Assembly (NCBI GenBank): GCA_903813345.2
Contig: CAIIXF020000010.1
Location: 16,749,181-16,813,180, forward strand
Length of the DNA stretch: 64,000 nucleotides
Source: Owenia fusiformis
Lineage: Eukaryota; Annelida; Polychaeta; Sabellida; Oweniidae
Direction: 5' to 3'
Below, one piece after another: positions 37,801 through 46,800 of this stretch. Every line of letters begins with the position of its first letter. Position 1 is the first letter of the stretch. A model generated the notes under the pieces. It was given only the letters and a program-made list of their open reading frames with translations. It was not told the DNA's origin and made no database searches. A program made the position numbers and the translations under genes.

Positions 37801-40800
37801 GAATTTAATGAAAAAATATTTTATTTACATATTTACAAGTACATGAATATAAACAGTACAGTTGTTGCAAGACTAAATGTACATACACACTGAGTATTTT
37901 TGAGACATTTTTTTACACTATGAAGAAGTTGACCAGTATCATGATCACAAGTGGTATTCCTAATTTTGACAAAATATTGGCAGATTAGTTTCACATATCT
38001 GTAGACACAAGTATTCATCTAGGATTTTAACTGAGTATTTTTGACAGTTATAATACACTAGTAGAAGAAGTTGACCAGTATCATGATTCACAAGTGTTTT
38101 TTTTAATTTTGACAAAATATTGGCAGAGACATAACTGTAGACACAAGTATTCATTTAGGATTTTAACTGAGTATTTTTGACATTATACACTAGTAAGAAG
38201 TTGAGCAGTATCATGATTCACAAGTCATTTCATAATTTTGACAAATAAAAATATTGGCAGATTAGTTTCACATATCTGTAGACACAAGTATTCATTTAGG
38301 ATCTTAACATATTCATTTAATATTACAACTGTGTAATATTACTAGTGTTCATTACAGATCAAGAAATGTCCCTTAAATAATCATAATGTGTAAAGCATTC
38401 AGCAGCTAGTGTCATATACTACTTTTGTGTTAAGCAGTTTTTGATAGGAATTGTATGTAATCCAGTTGGCAGTTCAAGCATTCATGTTCATGTGTTGTGT
38501 ACTAATTTTGGTTGTTGTTATCAAAGGGGTCCAAAAGGGGAGATAAGTTGTTATGTCCTATTCAAGTTCCTGCTTTTGTGAATCCATATCAGATTGTCCA
38601 TGTGAAGAAATATCCACTGTCGATTGGCATTGTTTATGTGGCAGTGTTTACAAGAAGTGTTCAGCAGTGTTTATAAGAAGTATTCAGCGATGTTTACAAG
38701 AAGTGTTCAACAGTGTTTACAAGTAGTATTCAGCAGTGTTTATAAGAATTGTTTCTGCAGTGCTCCCTCAGCTATGGCTCTCAGTCCTGAAATGGAAAAT
38801 TGAAGCACTAAATTCATTGTACAAAATTGTTTATATTGTCTGTCAATGAAACCTTTGTGTTGTTCATCCATTCTCTCACATACACACTCATAAGAGAAAT
38901 AGTGAGGGGAGGGGGTGATGCTAGCTCAGTACTGTTGTTATTTCTTAAGTAAAACATGATGAAAATCTTCGTAGTAACTTCTGGCATTCAGATGATAAAT
39001 TGCATTACATATACCTTGCATATACCGTAATCATAAGTCTTTCCTCAAGACTGTGTACCCCCCGTGTACTTAAACTTAACCTTGTGTTGAGAAGTACATG
39101 GGGGAATACACAGTCCTAGGCAAGACTACATATAATCATATTACATATCTTGTAACTTACAAATAATCATATACCTTACATATAATCTTACCTGAAATAC
39201 ATCCATGTCCAGATCAGTGATAGCACTGTAGTCTATGTCCATGGGGTGAAGTCCCTTGGGTAGGCCCTCTGGCCAGATCAGCAAACTTGAGTCCAGGCAC
39301 ACTTCCTGCGAGCAGACATTGTCTTGTGATAAGGAGGTCGTCACTGTAGAGCTTGGGACTTTCAAGGGTCTTGCAGTGTTGAACATCTTGCGTGTTATTG
39401 CGGTTAAGGTCGGAGTGAGGGACTCCCAGCTTTGGTAATCATCGTGACACTCAGTTTCCATTAGGAATACCTCATCAGGAGCATTTGGTGTAGTGTCCAT
39501 CGATACATTGGGAGCATTCAATGTAGTGTCTACCAAGTTAGTGTACATAGAGAAATTTTCTGAAGTGCCATTTAGTCGACTCCTGGGTAGGATTCTGTCT
39601 GATTCAGCATTGAGACGTGAGCGATTGAATTGTGGGATAACATGTTCTTTTGTGAGATGGCATTGTGGGATAGCAGGCATTGTTTGTGTGCATTGTCCGG
39701 TGGTTGGCAGTGGTGTAAACGAGCATTGTGGGATGGCAGACATTGTTGTGAGATTGCATTGTGGGATAGCAGACACTGTTGAATGTGAACTGAGGAATGT
39801 ACATATGCCAGGGAGGCTGTCCGTCTCGGTCCTGGGATAATCCGTCTCAATCCTGGGGGATATTTCCTCCATTGGGTATGGCTGGATACTAGGAGCTGTT
39901 TGAACACTGAGTTGTGTTTGATCACTGTAGAATGTCTCTGTTTTCTCTGAATCATGTTGTGATTTCTTCCCTGGCTGGTGTCTCAGTGGTTCTTGAGACA
40001 CATATATTGATTCCTTCCCTGGCTGGTGTCTTAGTGGTTCTTCAGATTGAGTAAGAGTTCGTTGATGGAGAGAAGGTTCACCATCAGGCAATGGACAAAC
40101 ATTATGTTCCATCCTCTTTGGATTGTTCTCCAAAATCATCGCAAGGGAATCAATATAATCCAGCACAATTTCCAGCAGTTCCAATTGAGACGCTTCATTC
40201 CTGTATTTGAATTGTTCTGGGTGTATACTCTCAGGCAATGCTTTGTAGAGCTGCTTCCAAGCCTTTTGTTCTTGAAGTTCCGTTTTTCTGATTGATCCAA
40301 GAACCAGCAGTTTTTCTTTGGTAATTTGGCTTGATCGTTGTGTTGAACTGCGCAAATTGTATGGTGACTTTGGCCCGTGACCCTCTGTGGTACTGTTAGA
40401 TTCCATGTCCATTTTTGCTTCTTGATCCAAACTTATTCTTTCACAAAACACTCAGTGGTTCAGTATCCGATTCAAGATTAGTCCACCAATTAAATAATTT
40501 GAAATGTTTTATCAATTCAACTTTTAAACTACTTTGCTCAGTATTGATAGTTGTTTGCTTCTAGAACTGTCTCATAGAACTGAGACACACTTCCCCAAAA
40601 TGTGGCATTTGTAGACACAGGATTAACTTTCTAATTGACTCTAATTGGTCAGCTGATCTAATTTGCATAGAAAATAAATATTTAATCTCATTTGAGATCT
40701 GTTTTATACCCAAGGTGTCAACAATCCTGCTTCTGTCATCAAAGAGAACTTTTTAAATAGTCAGACTTTTGTCTCCAGTTATTTCAAGATCAAGGCAGAG

Positions 40801-43800
40801 ACAATGATCTTTGTTTAAATTGAATCACACCTGGGAATCTTTAAATGCAAATTATTACCTTTGAAGGTATTTATAGATCAAATTATCTTCCCTGGATGTT
40901 GTTGGAACTTTCATAATTGTGGTTTATCTAATTTTTGATCTTTTATCATGTTATGCCTCTGTGATTCCCAAAAGTAGAAGGGGGTAGGGGGGGGGGGTCA
41001 TAGACTTTATGCTTTGCATTAATTCTTCTTAAAGGTTCTTAGCAATAAATATTTGCCAGCTTTGGAGAGAGACACCTGATCCAAATTATTAAATTATAAG
41101 GCAGCCCCATAGCTTGGCTAAAAGTTATTTTAAATTCATACAGCTTTTCACCATTCTGAGCACTTGTCAAGTGATTTTGAGACAAAGTTGTCAAATGTGA
41201 ACCCCCCTGAAATTTTTTGTCCCTGGCAAAAAGCTGTCTTAGCCGGCCTTCAAGATTGTAGAATTTAGAATTTGCAATGACTCAGATGCGAGTAGGTAGT
41301 TACCAGTTTCACCACTAGGTGGCTCGTTTGGGTCAGATAGCATGGCGGGTATAGGAGAAAGTTCCCTTTAACCTTATACTCATCTGTTTTAGCAGTTCAA
41401 TTTTCATACCATCCTTATGTATCTATGCAAATTAAAATATGTCCAGTTAAAGAAAATATTATCTGGCCATTACAATGAAATATATTTATTTGTTTGTGAT
41501 TTTATAACATCACGGGCTACCATCGAATAATTTTGGCAACGTACCGGAGAATGACATTTTACTAAGAAATGGCAATAATTTAGCGCAATATATTTTTTAG
41601 CTAGAATTCTACTTTGATTTTGACAAAAGTAAGTATTCCATGCAATGGCTATTTCATTCATGAGTTTGTAGGAATTCTGTTGGAACCCAGTTCTGATCAA
41701 GTACGAAGTTATTGAAATCGGCGCAGTCGGACTTTACACCGAAAGATGGTTTTTCGATTATAACTTTTCACAACATTTAAGTATAGACTTTTGAAAAAAG
41801 TACAGAATAGTCCTTATACTATTGAATAATTCTGTTATTTCTGATTCACACGACTCTGATTTGTTTAATTAAAAAAAATTTTTTTAAATATTACTTAGGA
41901 ACGTAACCGGAGCTGGGAACGTAACTGGAGCAGATCAGTTGAATTATATAATTTAAAAAAATAAAATATATCATTTAAAGCATATATATTAATAAATACG
42001 CATTCGAACAATCCCGTATGTTTTTAAATTAGTATATGTGCTTTAAATTATATATTTTAATTTTTTTGATTAAATAATTCAACTGATCTGCTCCGGTTAC
42101 GATCCCAGCTCCAGCTTCCTACTAAGCTACTGACTAAGGAGGATGCCAATATCAACCCACCTACTTGGAAGGGATTCCATACAGAGATCAATCTTGTCAA
42201 ACCAAAAACAACAATTGGGTATGGTTCGATGTTTCCAGAGTCCCCAACAAAACCTGAGGTTGTGGAGGAATCAGTACGGTATTTCATGAATGCTGCAGAA
42301 AGGATTGGCCAGAAAGATATAGTTATAACCAGTGATCAAGCCATATATGACATAATGAAGGGATTGGTTGTCAAATTCCCTGATATCTATGGCAATGTTA
42401 TCATGAGGCTTGGTGGTTTCCATATCACAACAAACCATGGCGGGGCAATTGGAAAGTTCATGAAGGATGGTGGGATTGAGGATATTTTGGAAAATGCGAC
42501 AATTGTGAAACGCGGAACAGCCAACAAGGTGATTTCTGGAAAGGATTACTACAAAATGGTAAGATGTTTCTCTTTGGTTTGCGAAGCAATGTTATCTCTA
42601 AAATGGGATGCGTTTGAATCATTCATATCAGTGGATGATGACACTCAGGAAATACTTTCACCAATGGCAGAACTCCTGTTGAAGCTTGCTGAAACTCCAA
42701 CAAATGAGTTAGTTCAAGACATAGCTGAAATTCTTAACTCCGATGACATTCAAAAAGCATGGGTTGAATTCACAGCACAATTGTCATTAACTGGAAAATA
42801 TTGGGACCAGTTTATCAACATGTCCTTGATTCTTCTCCGGCATATTGAGGCAGAAAGAGCAGGAGACTGGCTAGGTCACCTTAACGCAGTGGAGCAGATG
42901 TTGCCATATATGGTTGCTGCAAAGCACCGTAACTATATGGCATGTATTCCACAATATCTAGCAGAGATGAATGCATTGCCAGAGAGTCACCCAAATACCC
43001 ATAAGGAATTCATGGATGGTAATTTTACGGTACACCGTACAGAAGGGTCCTTTAATGGATGTTGGACTGATCTTGCTCTGGAACAAACTTACAACAAAGA
43101 TGGAAAATCTGTTTTGTTCAAGGGAATTACCCAGGAGCCAGCAGCAAGAGACAAATACATAAAAACTGTACCATATTTGACTGCAGTTTCAGAAGATGTC
43201 AAGGCGATGGTCCATATGGAATCATTCAATTACAGAGAGACTGTAGATACAGACAAGTCAAGCCTTGAGGATTTGAACTGTGTGAAACGAATACGGGAAA
43301 CTATTCTTACTGATATGATAAATCCATTTGATGCTGATTGCAGTGATAACAATTCACTGTTGAACATTTCTACTGGAGAGAAATGCAAGTCAACTGACCT
43401 TGCATTTGTTGCAGAAAAGGCCATTGAAGCAATCAAGGAAGCCAAGAATGCTAAGGCAACGAAGATAACGTCTCCTGATATAACAACATTTAGCAAATCT
43501 ACACAAACAACAAAAAAGTCTTCAATCACTAAACTTTACAAAGATGAGGCAGATGTTACAAGGACACTTTGTTTCGTAGCATCAGACCAGAGTGTACAAT
43601 CAAGACAAGAGGCATTCAGCCATGAATGGACAAGTTCCCCCTCTTCACTCTTTGAACCTGGTAAAGAAAATGGAAAACCTATCATGAGAAAGGGTACAAA
43701 ATCTGAATTCTTCAATAATATTATGAAAGATACAGACTCTGAAGGAACACATGCATTGCCAGAATCACCAGATAAAACTTCCTATCTTGTTGATGCAATG

Positions 43801-46800
43801 TCCTTTGTTCAGCGATATCGCAATTTAGGTGCAGGAACTTTTGGAGACCTACAAGATGCCTATCTGGACAAAATATTGGAACTAGCTCCAAGAGGATGCG
43901 ATATCATACATTTTGTTGCCGATAGATATGATGTCCCAAAAAATGAGAGTATAAAACAAGATGAGCGAATGAGAAGAAAAGGAACCGGAATTGCTCCTGA
44001 ATATTGTCCAGCTGAGTCACTATTGTTACCTGATTGGACAAAACTAATGAGTAATGATAAAAACAAAGAAAACCTCTTGGAATTTCTTGCAAGAGAATGG
44101 ATGAAACCAAATGCTACAGCAAAACTTGGTCAAACAAAACTGATAGTTGCAACATCGAGAGTAGCAAGATTGATATCAACAGATGCAGTTACAGTAATAG
44201 ATGACCTATCAAATACAGATCATGAAGAAGCGGACACTCTCCTTATGGCCCATGCCTACTACAGTGCCACAGAATTCAATGTTAAGCGTATCTGTATTCA
44301 ATCCGATGATACAGATGTAATGTTGCTTGCAATGGTGCATGGTTTTAATTGTGGAGCATCACTATGGTGCTATAGGATGGGACTCTACATTCCTCTGAGT
44401 GAAGTTTTATGGAAACTGTCAGAGCAGCTAGGCCAAACACCAAAGCAAGTGGCAAACTGCTTAATAGCAGTATACTGCCTAACAGGTTGTGACACTGTGA
44501 GCTTCCTTTTTAACAGAGGTAAAAAAAGAGCTCTGAAAGTTACTTATGAACTTATAAAAAACAACTCCATACCTACTTTGATGCAGTTTCCCGATGATGA
44601 AGTCAAAGTCACAGATGATATTGTAAATGAATCTCGTCTTGTCATTGCAAGCCTTTATGGGCGAGAACATTTCAAATCTCTTGATACATTACGAGAACAT
44701 GTATTTGCGAATTCTAAAAGTGACCTCCGCTCCCTACCCCCTACTGAAGATGCCTTCCTTCAACATACACACAGGGCTATGTACCAACTAGCAATATTCA
44801 AGCTAGCATATAAAACTACTATGAATCTCCCAAGTGCAATACATTTTGGAAGAGAAATCAAGGATGGATCTCTTGTACCAGTACTTATGACCAAACCATC
44901 AAAGCCAGACAAGAAACGTATGTCCCTGGCAATTTGCAAATGCAAAATGGCAAAAAGCAGCCAAGGTTTACTCTGTCAGAGAAATTGCAAATGCAAAGTT
45001 GCAAATCAAGAGTGCATTGCTGCTTGTCCATGTGGCAATCAACAAGACAAGTGTGCATTATTGGTCAACATTTTAGGATAGGATGAGCTTCTCAGAACAA
45101 TTAGAATGACTTTGATAGAGATAAAGATTTTAATTATCTGAAATATGTGAAATTGGATGGCATACGGTAGACCTTTACTTGTAAAAATGACTAAAATCAT
45201 CTGTAACATAGAGATCAGGAGATGTCAACAATCATTTTCATTTATTTTGGCTATTCTTTGAGCATATGAGAGGAAATGTGATATTGTAAAGTGATTATGT
45301 ATTATTCTATTTTTGAGTGATTTTTTGAAAATGGGGTAGGGGAGCATTTTTATGTCTAAAATGAACATTTGTGTTTTAACACACTTCCCATGCTCTCACT
45401 ATAATAGAGACACATAATGAAGTATAAATGATATAAAATATATCAACTAATCACCATGTAACTAAAAATGTAAACGACAAAGTGTTAGTGCTGAAAGTGA
45501 AAAATTGGCTATTTTGCCCATTTCATTGTCATTTCTTGATCTAAGTGTGCTTATAAATGTTCTTGACATTTGAAAAGCCTTAAAATATACATACTATTAA
45601 CATGCAATAATAATCACAACTTTTTGAAGTCATAATTTGAATTTATCCATTTCATTATATTTTTTGCTGTTTTTTTAAGAAATGGGGTAGGGGAGATCTT
45701 GCACCGCTATTAAGAACATACATTGTCCAACATACAATTTCTATACCTCAAATTGAAGAAGACATGTTATAGAAAAGATTCAGTTAAAAATATACCACTC
45801 TGCCAACACAGAATTATAATTATGGGAAACTATGTGATACTGCTAAAAGCAAAAATGCGTAGAAAATGCCAAATTTTGTCCTTAAATGTCTTATTTATAG
45901 ACACTAGTATACTCATGAAGGTCCTGAAACATTTAAAAAGCATCAAATAATACATAGTATTAATATTGAATAGCTACAACTTTGTTTGAGTTGAGCATTT
46001 TTGACTTTTTGTAGTTTCCAATTTTAGCCATTTTTCTCTACAAAATTCAAGGTATGTCTTCTTCTGACCAGTGTTTAAGAATGTTCGCAAGAGTTATATG
46101 CTTCGCAGGCGAAATATCTTGTGGAGAAGACCCCAATAGAATGAAAAATACACAGAAATTCCATCCAGCTCATAAAGTCATTTTTTGCATTATTCTCACA
46201 CCTTCCACCCCGAGTATACGTTCCTAAGTAATATTTTTAAAACTTTTTTTTTAATTAAACAAATCAGAGTCGTGTGAATCAGAAATAACAGAATTATTCA
46301 AAAGTATAAGGACTATTCTGTACTTTTTTCAAAAGTCTATACTTAAATGTTGTGAAAAGTTATAATCGAAAAACCATCTTTCGGAGTAAAGTCCGTCTGC
46401 GCCGATTTCAATAACTACGTACTTGATCAGAACTGGGTTCCAACAGAATTCCTACACACTCATGAATGAAATAGCCATTGCATGGAATACTTACTTTTGT
46501 CAAAATCAAAATAGAACTCTAGTTAAAAAATATATTGTGCTAAATTATTGCCATTTCTTAGTAAAATGTCATTCTCCGGTACGTTGCCAAAATTATTCGA
46601 TGGTACCCCGTGAACATGGGCTCTATGGGGAATCTCCCCGAACTAGAAATTACATTTTCAAAAAAAACTGAATTTTTAAAGTTGATAAACTATTTCTGTA
46701 ACCTTTTTTCTAGATGTATTTTTATTTGTAGATTTCAAATATGACATCACTAAATTCTGAATATTTAATGCCGTAAATCAAGTTTATATCTACTCGCATC

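Larger units (their letters stand above)
41510..46613 (+). mobile_element. Academ-like (AcademX type) DNA transposon, 5.1 kb
   Basis: The element is bounded by 396- and 397-bp terminal inverted repeats that begin TCACGGG and end CCCGTGA. ACA flanks both sides (41507-41509, 46614-46616), and the uninterrupted MITE copy has a single ACA at 59633-59635. A 4-bp reading (AACA) is also possible. Academ elements make 3-4-bp duplications and encode XPG-type nucleases, which the long internal gene shows. A 204-bp palindrome sits just inside the left TIR, and a duplicated AT-rich block fills 45325-46000. It is inserted in SLC17 intron 9 in the gene's orientation. Confidence 0.8.

Noticed and set aside
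39493-39955. Overlapping frames within the nested gene on both strands (for example 39493-39840 and 39572-39955)
   Set aside because: Shadows of the 407-codon frame; they lack motifs and start inside it.
41470-41700. Small frame [15 protein letters not shown], also at 46423-46671
   Set aside because: It is the same terminal inverted repeat read from each end, not two genes.
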